Assembly: GCF_024300825.1 (NCBI RefSeq)
Contig: NZ_CP101323.1
Span: forward strand, 868,001 to 932,000
Reading direction: 5' to 3'
DNA: 64,000 nt
Origin: Natronomonas gomsonensis
Lineage (GTDB): Archaea; Halobacteriota; Halobacteria; Halobacteriales; Haloarculaceae
Shown here one piece after another: positions 35,276 to 43,286 of the stretch. The position numbers and the translations under genes are program-made. Within the stretch, counting starts at the first letter, position 1. Each line of letters starts with the position of its first letter. The notes below the pieces were generated by a model. The model worked only from the letters and a program-made list of their open reading frames with translations. It did no database searches and was not told where the DNA came from.

Positions 35276-35353
35276 ATGGCACACAACCACGCCGATTCGC
35301 GTTCCCGCGCCGCTGTCCCGCTTGCAACGTCGGCGTGTCGGTGTTGCTGTTGA
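35276..35353 (+). CDS. Poly-cysteine leader peptide upstream of cysE
   Basis: 25 codons starting MAHNHADSRS and ending SACRCCC followed by TGA. Four of the last five residues are Cys, with codons TGT, TGT, TGC and TGT. Cysteine is rare in haloarchaeal proteins, so this cluster just before the serine acetyltransferase gene is striking. The frame starts about four bases after the predicted transcript start. The stop is ten bases before a strong hairpin. By analogy with actinobacterial cysteine leader peptides, slow decoding at low Cys-tRNA would change folding or coupling and raise cysE expression. This role is inferred. Confidence 0.7.
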   Translation: MAHNHADSRSRAAVPLATSACRCCC

Positions 35354-35363
35354 GCCTCTTTTC

Positions 35364-35388
35364 CGGCCGTCGCTCCCAGTGACGGCCG
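35364..35388 (+). promoter_or_regulatory. Strong hairpin between the leader ORF and cysE
   Basis: Eight perfect pairs (35364-35371 with 35381-35388) extend by three more, one of them G-T, to an 11-pair stem with a CCC loop. It begins ten bases after the leader stop, so a ribosome stalled on the Cys codons or terminating there would reach it. No T-run follows; the next 40 bases are pyrimidine-rich. Confidence 0.6.
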
Positions 35389-35432
35389 CTTCGCTCTCGC
35401 CCCGCCTGCTTCCCACCCGACACGACTCAGAT

Positions 35433-35987
35433 ATGGTACTCGACCGACTCAGAGAGGACGTTCGCACCGCACTCGCAAAGGACCCCGCCGCCACCAGCGC
35501 CATCTCCGTCGCGCTGTTGTATCCCGGCCTACACGCCGTCTGGGGCTACCGAATCGCCCACTGGCTGTGGGGCCGCGACAACACCTTCGCCGCACGTGCG
35601 CTCTCGCAGTTCGTCCGACTGCTCACCGGCGTCGAAATCCACCCCGCTGCCGACATCGGTCGGCGGCTGTTCATCGACCACGGAGCGGCCGTCGTCGTCG
35701 GTGAAACTGCCGACATCGGCGACGACGTGTTGATGTATCACGGCGTCACATTGGGCGGCGACTCGATGCGCCGCGAGAAGCGCCACCCGACGCTGGAAGA
35801 CGGCGTCACCCTCGGCGCCAACGCTACGCTGCTCGGTGCTATCACCGTCGGCGAGAACGCCTCCGTCGGCGCCGGTAGCGTCGTCGTCGACGACGTGCCT
35901 CCCGAAACCACCGTCGCGGGGTCGCCCGCGAAACCGGTCTCCGGAACCGGGTCCGACCGGGTCACCGAGGACTGTTCGCCCGAGTGA
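35433..35987 (+). CDS. cysE: Serine O-acetyltransferase
   Basis: 184 residues from the ATG at 35433; no ribosome site is visible just upstream. The N-terminal helical region LREDVRTALAKDPAATS and YPGLHAVWGYRIAHWLW is typical of the short CysE form. It is followed by the left-handed beta-helix with VEIHPAADIGRRLFIDHG, TADIGDDVLMYHGVTLGG and the hexapeptide repeats. It acetylates serine to O-acetylserine, the acceptor for sulfide in cysteine synthesis. No cysK is adjacent. Feedback inhibition by Cys is usual in the family. Confidence 0.95.
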   Translation: MVLDRLREDVRTALAKDPAATSAISVALLYPGLHAVWGYRIAHWLWGRDNTFAARALSQFVRLLTGVEIHPAADIGRRLFIDHGAAVVVGETADIGDDVLMYHGVTLGGDSMRREKRHPTLEDGVTLGANATLLGAITVGENASVGAGSVVVDDVPPETTVAGSPAKPVSGTGSDRVTEDCSPE

Positions 35988-36017
35988 GTTTTATTCTCGC
36001 CGTGCCGAGGACCGCCC

Positions 36018-36626
36018 GTGCAGTCGCCACACGAGTACCTCCGCGACGACGCCTACGTCGGACCGCTCATCGAGGAACACGGCGTCCTCGAACTCGACAC
36101 CGCCGACGACATGTTTGAGCGATTGGTCGTCTCCATCCTCCGCCAGCAGGTGTCGATGGCCTCGGCCGCAGCGACCCGAAATCGACTGTTCGAGTCGGTC
36201 AAGGTGACACCCGAGGGAATCCTCGCCGCCGACCCCGAGACGCTTCGGGACGCCGGTCTCTCCCGACAGAAGACCCGCTACGTCCGCAACGTCGCCGAGG
36301 CGTTCCGCGAGGAGTACAGTAAAGCCCACTTCGAAGCACTCGACGACGACGAGGTCGTTTCCGAACTCACGTCCATCACGGGCGTCGGCGAGTGGACCGC
36401 GAACATGCAGTTGCTGTTCTCGCTCGGCCGGCCCGACGTGTTCCCAGTCGGCGACCTCGGCGTTCGGAAGGGAATGCGGACGCTCTACGGCGACGAGGAG
36501 ATGACTCGCGAAGGGATGGTCGCGGAAGCCGAGCGCTGGGCGCCGTATCGGAGCTACGCGACACTGTATCTGTGGCGTATCGAAGAGGACATCGCGGAGT
36601 CGGTGGCGGAGGTAATCGGGAAGTAA
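36018..36626 (+). CDS. DNA-3-methyladenine glycosylase II (AlkA-like, HhH-GPD)
   Basis: 202 residues with a GTG start 30 bases after cysE. The HhH motif SITGVGEWTANM is at residues 119-130 and the catalytic Asp146 in VFPVGDLGVRKG. ILRQQVSMASA is the typical N-terminal element. It removes alkylated bases such as 3-methyladenine. It lacks the C-terminal Fe-S cluster of endonuclease III, which separates it from Nth/MutY. It may be read through from cysE. Confidence 0.9.
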   Translation: MQSPHEYLRDDAYVGPLIEEHGVLELDTADDMFERLVVSILRQQVSMASAAATRNRLFESVKVTPEGILAADPETLRDAGLSRQKTRYVRNVAEAFREEYSKAHFEALDDDEVVSELTSITGVGEWTANMQLLFSLGRPDVFPVGDLGVRKGMRTLYGDEEMTREGMVAEAERWAPYRSYATLYLWRIEEDIAESVAEVIGK

Positions 36627-36629
36627 CGG

Positions 36630-38261
36630 TTACTCCTCGTACCGCTTGGTGACGCTTGCGTAACCGAAAAGCGGGACGAGGGCAACGAAGAACGCTGCCA
36701 CGCGCCAGTCGAACGGAACCATCGGAAACCAGAACAACGAGAGCGGAACCAGTGGAACGAACAGCAAGAGTGCATTCGAAACACGGGACAGCGAAACGCC
36801 GAACTCGACGGCGTTCTTGAAGTAGTATCCGAAGATGGAGATGGCTGGGATGAAAACGACGAGTCCGCTACTGGACACGCCAATCGCGGACCCGACGACG
36901 TAGACGCCCGCACAACTCACCGAGAGTGCGGCCATCGTCACGACGCCGTCCCGAGTCGGGTACCGCCGTGGGGTTTCGAGCGACCGTCGAACTCCGACTC
37001 CCAGCGTCGCGAGCAAAACCGGGCCGGCGACCGCCAGCAGCGTCTCACCGACCCACTGGTCGATGCCGAACGCGTACCAACGGTCGTACACCATCGAGAG
37101 GACGAACAGAAGCGTCGCCGGAACCAACACGAACGGTGGCCGGCCGACCGGTGGGAGGTTTCGGTCGGTCAGCGACACCGCCTCGGCGTATCGGAGCGCC
37201 GCCGGCATCCGCCGTAGTTGTCGATACCAGTACCACGAGTAATAGCCGGTAAGAAGCGGAAGCGAGACGAAGAAGACGGTCGTCGCGACGGCGTCGGCGA
37301 GGAACCGTGGAAGCACGGTAGGCGAGACGCCACCCGACAGCGCGTTCACGCCGACTGCGACGACGACCGTCCACTCGTGGACGGCGTTGTTCGCGAACTG
37401 CCCGTATCCGCCGTAGCCGACGACGAGCGGGAGCGAACCAAAGATGAGACCGAACAGACAGGTGGTGTATCCCGCGATGCCGCGGCCGTGTCTGATGCTC
37501 GCCGAGAGGCTATCGTAGGCACGCGTCTCGACCGACCGGCCGTTACGGAGGCGACGGCGGAGCGATGTCGGCAAAACGGAGTCGAACCGCGCCGAGACGA
37601 TGCCGACCACCAAGAGGAGTTCGAGCGCCGGAAAGAAGGTTCCCAGAACACCTCCGAGTATGCCCGCCAGATACGCCGGCGCACCGACTATCAAGACTCC
37701 CGCGAGGAGTTCGACGCGTTCGTGGGCCTCGTCGAGCCACGGTGGAAGGGCGTCATCGTCGGGTGATTCAGCGGATTCGGCGACGAGGGTTCGAGCGAAG
37801 AGGTCCGACACCGACGCGATTCCGACATCCCGACGGTCCCAGTCCCAGAAGACGACCACCGACAGGACGGCAGCGGCGACGACGCCGAGCGCCGGCGGCC
37901 AGTTCAACGGCGGCATCACATTCGAAAGCGCGTAATAAATCGGTATCGCGGTAATCGCGCCTATCGTACCGACCGACAGGCGAAACACGACCGTCTCCCG
38001 GGCGGAACCCATCGAATCCGGGTAGAGTTCCGGAACGAGCGTCGTGAACACTGCAAAGAAAAATGCGGCGTTCAGCAGAAACGCCAGCACCGGCCCGAAC
38101 GACCCCGTGTTCACCACCGCAGAGAAGACGACAGGAACCAGTTCCTCGACGGCGGCGACGCCCGTCTCCGGGAGCACGCTCCGAACCCCCGCCAGCGTGA
38201 GGGCGCTGCCCGCACTGACGCGTCTTGCGATTGTGCCGCTCCAGCGAAACCGACCCCCCAT
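36630..38261 (-). CDS. Large polytopic membrane protein (unknown function)
   Basis: 543 residues from the ATG at 38261; ATGs at 38273 and 38282 are in frame, but a TATTAATC element centred near 38289 predicts a transcript start near 38262, favouring this one. About ten to twelve hydrophobic segments span the length, with a soluble loop near residues 155-185 (SPDDDALPPWLDEAHERVE). No transporter signature, zinc motif or ABC element is recognised. It is convergent with the glycosylase gene, leaving three bases. Confidence 0.75.
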   Translation of the reverse strand: MGGRFRWSGTIARRVSAGSALTLAGVRSVLPETGVAAVEELVPVVFSAVVNTGSFGPVLAFLLNAAFFFAVFTTLVPELYPDSMGSARETVVFRLSVGTIGAITAIPIYYALSNVMPPLNWPPALGVVAAAVLSVVVFWDWDRRDVGIASVSDLFARTLVAESAESPDDDALPPWLDEAHERVELLAGVLIVGAPAYLAGILGGVLGTFFPALELLLVVGIVSARFDSVLPTSLRRRLRNGRSVETRAYDSLSASIRHGRGIAGYTTCLFGLIFGSLPLVVGYGGYGQFANNAVHEWTVVVAVGVNALSGGVSPTVLPRFLADAVATTVFFVSLPLLTGYYSWYWYRQLRRMPAALRYAEAVSLTDRNLPPVGRPPFVLVPATLLFVLSMVYDRWYAFGIDQWVGETLLAVAGPVLLATLGVGVRRSLETPRRYPTRDGVVTMAALSVSCAGVYVVGSAIGVSSSGLVVFIPAISIFGYYFKNAVEFGVSLSRVSNALLLFVPLVPLSLFWFPMVPFDWRVAAFFVALVPLFGYASVTKRYEE

Positions 38262-38366
38262 CAGGCGGGGCATCGACCCCATCTAGATTAATACCTTCGC
38301 TTGACGCCAGACGGGCCGTGTCGCTGTGAACCAAACGGCTTTGTCGCGTCCGGTTCCCTCGGAGGT

Positions 38367-38570
38367 ATGGTCGACGGGAGCCTCGTCATCGCGGTGTTGG
38401 CACTGTTCACTGGAATTCTCGCGGGGGCAACGTTCGCCCTCGTCGGTGTCCCGATTCCCGCGCCACCGAACGTCGCGGGCATCCTCGGCATCGTCGGCAT
38501 CTATCTGGGCTTCAAATTCGTCGAGTACGTCGGCTGGGGCTACGACCTGCTGGGAGCGTTGGGGCTGTAG
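38367..38570 (+). CDS. XapX domain membrane protein
   Basis: 67 residues from the ATG at 38367. Two transmembrane helices; the second part VGVPIPAPPNVAGILGIVGIYLGFKFVEYVG is the XapX signature. XapX proteins are small bacterial and archaeal membrane proteins first named from a xanthosine-utilisation locus; their function is unknown. A GGAGGT directly touches the ATG, too close to act as a normal ribosome site. Confidence 0.82.
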   Translation: MVDGSLVIAVLALFTGILAGATFALVGVPIPAPPNVAGILGIVGIYLGFKFVEYVGWGYDLLGALGL

Positions 38571-38598
38571 CGTCGAAGGAAGTGACGAAAAACCGAAC

Positions 38599-40434
38599 TC
38601 AGTACGAGCGGACCTTCGGCTCGTACTCCTTGTTCTCGCCTTCGAGGATGACCGGCTTGTAGTAGAGGTCCGGCGAGCCGCCGTTCCAGGAAATCATCGT
38701 GTGCTTCAGCCACTCGTCGTCCTTTCGCTCCTGGTGTTCCTGCCGCCAGTGGGCGCCGCGGAACTCCTCGCGGGCGAGCGCACCGAGGGTGATGGTCTCG
38801 GCGATGTCGATGAGGTTGCGCGTCTCGATGGTGTGGATGAGGTCGGTGTTGAACGTCCGCGAGGGGTCGGCGACGGCGACGTCCTGATACCGCTCGCGGC
38901 ACTCTCGAATGACCTCCAGTGCCTTCTTGAGGCCATCCTCGTTGCGGAAGACGTTGACGTTCTCGGTCATCGCCTTCTGAAGGTCCTCGCGGATTTCTGC
39001 GTGGTTGGTGCCGTCGCGTTCCAGCAGTTCCTCGATGCGTTGGCGTTCGCGCTCGACGGCGTTCTCGACGACGGCCTTCGGGTCGGCGATGGCGCCACCG
39101 TCGGCGGCGACGTCGTCGTCGACACCGATTTCGCCCGGCGTGACCGGCGTTTCCAGCGACGTTTCGTCCTCGCTCTTCGCGGAGGGGCCGGTCGGCACCT
39201 GTGCGACCTCCATGTCCTTGCCGGCGGCGTGGTGGCCGGCGCGGGCACCCAGAACGATGAGTTCCGGGAGGGCGTTGCCGCCGAGACGGTTCGAACCGTG
39301 GACCGACGCACACGCACACTCGCCGGCGGCATAGAGGCCGTCGATGCACGTCTGGCCGTTCTCGTTGGTCTCGATGCCGCCCATGTGGTAGTGCTGGCCG
39401 GGCTTGACCGGCATGGGCTCCTCGACGGGGTTGACGCCCTCGAAGTCCTCCGCAAGGTGGATGATGTTCTCGAGGCGGTCGTAGATGCGCTCGTCGCCGA
39501 GATGTCGCATGTCGAGGTGGACGTACTCGTCGTTGATGCCGCGGCCGTTGTTGACTTCGGTCAACTCGGCGCGGGCGACCACGTCGCGGGAGGCGAGTTC
39601 GCCGGCGTTGCTCGCGTAGCCGTACTCGAACATGAACCGCTCGCCCTCGTCGTTGTAGAGGATACCACCTTCGCCACGGACCCCCTCGGAGATGAGGACG
39701 CCCGTCGACGGTAGCGTCGTCGGGTGGAACTGGACGAACTCCATGTCCTCAACGGGGACGCCGGCGCGGTAGGCCATCGCCGGACCGTCGCCGGTGTTGG
39801 CGACGGCGTTCGTCGTGTGGTCGAACACCTGCCCGTCGCCACCGGTGGCGAGAACGACGCCCTGAGTGGCTCGGAAGCCGGTGACCTCGCCGGATTTGAT
39901 GTCGTAGGCGACGACGCCGTGGCACTCGCGGTCCTCGGGGTCGTCGTGGTCGGTGACGGCGAGTTCGGAGACGTAAAACTCGTCGTACACCTGGATGCCT
40001 CGTTTGACCACCTGCTCGTACATCGTGTGCAGGAGGTGGTGGCCGGTTTCGGCACCGGCGTAGGTCGTCCGCGGGAACGACAACCCGCCGAACGGTCGCT
40101 GGGAGACGCGGCCGTCGTCCTCTCGGGAGAACGGCATTCCCCAGTGTTCGAGTTGGATGACCTCCTCGGGGGCGTCCTGTGCCAGCGTCTCGATGGCTGG
40201 GGCGTCGCCGAGGTAGTCCGACCCCTTCATCGTGTCGTAGGCGTGCAGTTCCCAGTCGTCGCCGTCGCGCAAGGCGGCGTTGATGCCACCCTCCGCGGCG
40301 CCCGTGTGGGAGCGAACCGGATGGAGTTTCGTGACCATGGCCACGTCGGCGCCCTCCTCGTGGGCCGCGATGGCCGCACGGAGTCCGGCGCCGCCGGCCC
40401 CGACCACGATAACGTCGTGTTCGTGTAATGTCAT
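38599..40434 (-). CDS. sdhA: Succinate dehydrogenase flavoprotein subunit
   Basis: 611 residues. FAD dinucleotide fold VVGAGGAGLRAAIAA is at the start, and the covalent-flavin His43 sits in RSHTGAAEGGINAAL. Catalytic segments QFHPTTLPSTGVLISEGVRGEGG and the HYHMGGIETNENGQT block follow. It oxidises succinate to fumarate on the inner side of the membrane and passes electrons to SdhB. It is the last gene of sdhCDBA, 37 bases after sdhB. Confidence 0.97.
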   Translation of the reverse strand: MTLHEHDVIVVGAGGAGLRAAIAAHEEGADVAMVTKLHPVRSHTGAAEGGINAALRDGDDWELHAYDTMKGSDYLGDAPAIETLAQDAPEEVIQLEHWGMPFSREDDGRVSQRPFGGLSFPRTTYAGAETGHHLLHTMYEQVVKRGIQVYDEFYVSELAVTDHDDPEDRECHGVVAYDIKSGEVTGFRATQGVVLATGGDGQVFDHTTNAVANTGDGPAMAYRAGVPVEDMEFVQFHPTTLPSTGVLISEGVRGEGGILYNDEGERFMFEYGYASNAGELASRDVVARAELTEVNNGRGINDEYVHLDMRHLGDERIYDRLENIIHLAEDFEGVNPVEEPMPVKPGQHYHMGGIETNENGQTCIDGLYAAGECACASVHGSNRLGGNALPELIVLGARAGHHAAGKDMEVAQVPTGPSAKSEDETSLETPVTPGEIGVDDDVAADGGAIADPKAVVENAVERERQRIEELLERDGTNHAEIREDLQKAMTENVNVFRNEDGLKKALEVIRECRERYQDVAVADPSRTFNTDLIHTIETRNLIDIAETITLGALAREEFRGAHWRQEHQERKDDEWLKHTMISWNGGSPDLYYKPVILEGENKEYEPKVRSY

Positions 40435-40471
40435 AGTGTGTAGTTAGGATTCGGTGGACTTCAGCCTGCGG

Positions 40472-41335
40472 TTACCAGAACTTCAGGTTGCTCTTGACGG
40501 CTTCCCGTTTCAGTTCCTGGATGTGTTCGGTCAGCGGGATGTCCTTCGGACACACCTCGGTACAGGAGAACTGCGTCTGACACCGCCAGACACCGTGTTC
40601 CTGCTCGATGATGTTGAGTCGGTGTTCCTTCATCGCCTCGCCCTCGCGTTTGTCCATCGCAAAGCGGTATGCCTTGTTGATGGCCGCGGGACCGAGGTAC
40701 TCGTTGTCCCCGGCGGCGATGTTACAGGAGGACATACACGCGCTACACCAGATACAGCGCGTGGACATCTTCACCTTCTCGCGGTTCTCGCGGGTCTGTT
40801 TCTGTTCTTCGCCAGACGGCAGTTCGTCGGTCTGGAAGTACGGCTCGACGGACTCCATCTGGTCGTAGAAGTGCTCCATGTCGACGACGAGGTCCTTGAC
40901 GACCTCGGCGTGTGGGAGCGGTTCGATGCGGACGGGCCACTCCAACTCGGACATCTGGGTCTTACAGCCGAGGCGCTGTCGTCCGTTGACGAACAGCGCG
41001 TCGGAGCCACAGATGGCCTGCCGACAGGAGTGACGGAACGTAAGACTGGAGTCGAAGTGGTCCCGTGCGAAGATGAGCGCGTCCAGCACCGTCATCCCCT
41101 TCTTGAACGGCACGCGGAACGTGTCGAATCGCGGGTCCTTCTTGCCCTCGACTTCGGGGTCGTACCGGAACACCTTCAGCTTCACCGTCTCCTCGGCGTC
41201 CTTCAGGTTCGCCTCGGCACGCTCGCGCATGTCGGCGCGGTCGTGTTTCTCGGTGAGTCGCCGCTCCTGGTGAGTGGATTCCTCTTTTTCCTGCGGTTCG
41301 GTCTCGGTTTCTTGTTCGGTTACTTGCGTGCTCAT
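40472..41335 (-). CDS. sdhB: Succinate dehydrogenase iron-sulfur subunit
   Basis: 287 residues. The first 45 residues are a highly charged, Glu/Gln-rich extension not found in bacterial SdhB. The plant-type [2Fe-2S] cysteines lie in RHSCRQAICGSDALFVNG and GCKTQM, the second cluster in CIWCSACMSSCNIA, and the third in FSCTEVCPKDIP. It relays electrons from SdhA to the quinone site. It starts one base before the sdhD stop. Confidence 0.97.
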   Translation of the reverse strand: MSTQVTEQETETEPQEKEESTHQERRLTEKHDRADMRERAEANLKDAEETVKLKVFRYDPEVEGKKDPRFDTFRVPFKKGMTVLDALIFARDHFDSSLTFRHSCRQAICGSDALFVNGRQRLGCKTQMSELEWPVRIEPLPHAEVVKDLVVDMEHFYDQMESVEPYFQTDELPSGEEQKQTRENREKVKMSTRCIWCSACMSSCNIAAGDNEYLGPAAINKAYRFAMDKREGEAMKEHRLNIIEQEHGVWRCQTQFSCTEVCPKDIPLTEHIQELKREAVKSNLKFW

Positions 41336-41336
41336 A

Positions 41337-41702
41337 TCAGATGAGGTTCGTCATGGCGATTGCGACGCGGATGCCCTGCACGACGAGCATGACACCTGCG
41401 ACGGCGAGCAGCCACTTGACGGCCGTCTTCGGGGTCCCCTCGAGGCCCTGATTGACGAGGGCGTTGTACACGCCGTTGACGCCGTGGAACGCCCCGGCGG
41501 CGAGGAACGACACCATCGTGATGAAGTAGCCGACCTGACTCATCCGGGCCGTCGTTCCGGCGATGGTCACTTCCGCTGCGTGGTTGACGAAGTGCAGCAG
41601 CATGAAGTGATACGCCAGTACGACGACGAGGAACGCCGCGGTAAGCCGCTGGAGCAGCCACCGCGTTCCCTTCGGTTCGAACGAGGAGTAGTAGTCAGCC
41701 AT
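41337..41702 (-). CDS. sdhD: Succinate dehydrogenase membrane anchor subunit (SdhD)
   Basis: 121 residues with three transmembrane helices. His-rich LAYHFMLLHFVNH and GAFHGVNGVYNAL hold the likely haem and quinone-site residues. It anchors SdhAB to the membrane with SdhC. It is separated from sdhC by one base and from sdhB by one base. The two anchor genes are probably from an ancient duplication but are strongly diverged. Confidence 0.9.
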   Translation of the reverse strand: MADYYSSFEPKGTRWLLQRLTAAFLVVVLAYHFMLLHFVNHAAEVTIAGTTARMSQVGYFITMVSFLAAGAFHGVNGVYNALVNQGLEGTPKTAVKWLLAVAGVMLVVQGIRVAIAMTNLI

Positions 41703-41703
41703 C

Positions 41704-42096
41704 TCAGAATGCCCCCACGAGGAACGTCGGAATGCTCGCGACCGTGATGGCCGCGGAAACTATCAGTGCGGCGTAGAACGCCTTGTCCTGCGATTCCAGG
41801 CCGACACCCAAATCGACAAACAGCAGGCGGACGCCGTTGAGGATGTGGAACACGGCGACCGCGAGCAGGCCGACCTCGAGGATTCGGACCACCAGCAGAC
41901 TCTCCAGCCCCTGGAGCGTCGTGGTGTAGGTGGCTCCATCCACCGTGGCGGTGCTCAACACGGCGATGTGCGTAAACAGGTAGCCGATGAGCACCCAGCC
42001 AGTGAACTTGTGGAAAATCCAAGCCCACATGCCGGCGGAGAACTCCTGCCACCGCCCGAAGTCCTCTATCAGACCTCGGTCGTACGATTGACTCAT
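41704..42096 (-). CDS. sdhC: Succinate dehydrogenase cytochrome b556 subunit (SdhC)
   Basis: 130 residues with three transmembrane helices. [24 protein letters not shown] and [16 protein letters not shown] are the SdhC signatures with haem-ligand His. It is first in the operon. A TATA-like CTACTATACC on the minus strand predicts a start at the ATG, so the mRNA is leaderless. An inverted repeat flanks this TATA box. Confidence 0.93.
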   Translation of the reverse strand: MSQSYDRGLIEDFGRWQEFSAGMWAWIFHKFTGWVLIGYLFTHIAVLSTATVDGATYTTTLQGLESLLVVRILEVGLLAVAVFHILNGVRLLFVDLGVGLESQDKAFYAALIVSAAITVASIPTFLVGAF

Positions 42097-42116
42097 GCAC
42101 GGTAGGGTCGGGTCCG

Positions 42117-42156
42117 CGGTGGTATAGTAGTTACCTTCTGCGAACGTCTACCACCG
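42117..42156 (-). promoter_or_regulatory. Inverted repeat flanking the sdh TATA box
   Basis: CGGTGGTA (42117-42124) and TACCACCG (42149-42156) are perfect 8-base arms 24 bases apart. The TATA element of sdhC (42121-42130, minus strand) lies at one arm. A looping or dimeric regulator of the sdh operon could bind. Confidence 0.4.
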
Positions 42157-42184
42157 TACTGAACCGGCAACTCGTCGACACCAT

Positions 42185-43195
42185 TCAGGCTCGGTCGGCA
42201 AGCTTTCGTCCGCGAATCGCCCGAAGGGTCACCCCGTCGAGTTTGACCAGGTGACACAGGGGATTGCCGGGGTACACCAACGGGTTCTCCAGAACGCCGA
42301 CGAGCAGGCCGGTAAACGGCGCCTCGATGACCGCTGAGTCGGTCTTGAACGGGTTCGTGATGGTACAGACTCGGTCGCCTTCCTCGACGAGCGACCCTCG
42401 GTCGTGGTGCATCTCGACGAGTCCGCCAGCGTCGGCCCGGAGCCACGTCTTCTCGTCGGAGCCGTCGATGACCGTCCGCCATCCGGGCCACTTCACCGTC
42501 TCGGTGTTCCGCATTCCGAACTCTGCCATCACCGACAGAACACCCTCCAGCGCCTCGTCGATGAGCGGGCGCTGGAATCGGTGGGCCTCGCCCAACTCGA
42601 CGGTGATGGTTGGCGTTCCCGCGTCAGCGGCCTCCCGACGGAGCGTTCCTTCCGGGCCTTGCGTCGAGATGATGACGTTCGAGGCGAAGGCGTTTGCGAG
42701 GCGTGCGACGGCGTCGTTGTCCATATCCGCGCGGGCATGGAGCATGTTCGTCCGCCCACGCGTCGAGGTGTGGAAGTCCAACCCGAAATCGCAGGGTTCG
42801 ATGAAGTTCCGGAAGATGCGTGCGGCGATGCGTTTCGCGCTCGTCGAGGCGTCGTCGCCCGGGAACGACCGGTTGAGGTCGCGGTCGTAAATCGGGAGAT
42901 ACCGCTGTTGGGCGATAAACGCCGGGACGTTGAGGACGGGCAGACAGACGAGGGTGCCGTGGAGGTCGGAATGGTCCCACTCGTGGGCGACCTCCCGGAC
43001 GATTTCGATGCCGTTGAGTTCGTCGCCGTGGGCGGCCGCCGAGAGGAACAGGGTCGGCCCTTCGGCTTCGCCGTTGACGATGGTGACGGGGACGCGGACC
43101 GGGTCGCCGAGGTACGTTTCGCTGACGGTGTAGCGGACGTTGGCCGTCTCACCGGGCGCGACCGACCCACCGTCGTACGTGAACGGGTCCGACAT
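42185..43195 (-). CDS. Succinylglutamate desuccinylase/aspartoacylase family deacylase (RimK partner)
   Basis: 336 residues from the ATG at 43195. Zinc site: AAAHGDELNGIE supplies His and Glu, and the GLDFHTSTRGRTNM His is the third ligand; DLNRSFPG carries the carboxylate-binding Arg. The C-terminal third (LRADAGGLVEMHHDRGSLVEEGD through NPLVYPGNPL) looks like a lipoyl/biotinyl-like beta barrel. It is divergent from a RimK-type amino-acid ligase. This pairing is known from gene-neighbourhood studies of ATP-grasp amidoligases, where the peptidase may trim what the ligase adds. Confidence 0.87.
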   Translation of the reverse strand: MSDPFTYDGGSVAPGETANVRYTVSETYLGDPVRVPVTIVNGEAEGPTLFLSAAAHGDELNGIEIVREVAHEWDHSDLHGTLVCLPVLNVPAFIAQQRYLPIYDRDLNRSFPGDDASTSAKRIAARIFRNFIEPCDFGLDFHTSTRGRTNMLHARADMDNDAVARLANAFASNVIISTQGPEGTLRREAADAGTPTITVELGEAHRFQRPLIDEALEGVLSVMAEFGMRNTETVKWPGWRTVIDGSDEKTWLRADAGGLVEMHHDRGSLVEEGDRVCTITNPFKTDSAVIEAPFTGLLVGVLENPLVYPGNPLCHLVKLDGVTLRAIRGRKLADRA

Positions 43196-43286
43196 ACGGG
43201 TCACAGGACGTAGGGATACAAAAAGGAACACACATCGTTGCCTCATCGACCGTCAGTATTTTGCCGAGACCTACCGGAGTGTGAGT

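Noticed and set aside
35322-35432. An upstream TTG start for cysE that would run through the hairpin region
   Set aside because: The extra 37 residues are Arg/Pro/Leu-rich and unlike CysE. The family start MVLDRLREDVR at 35433 is clear.
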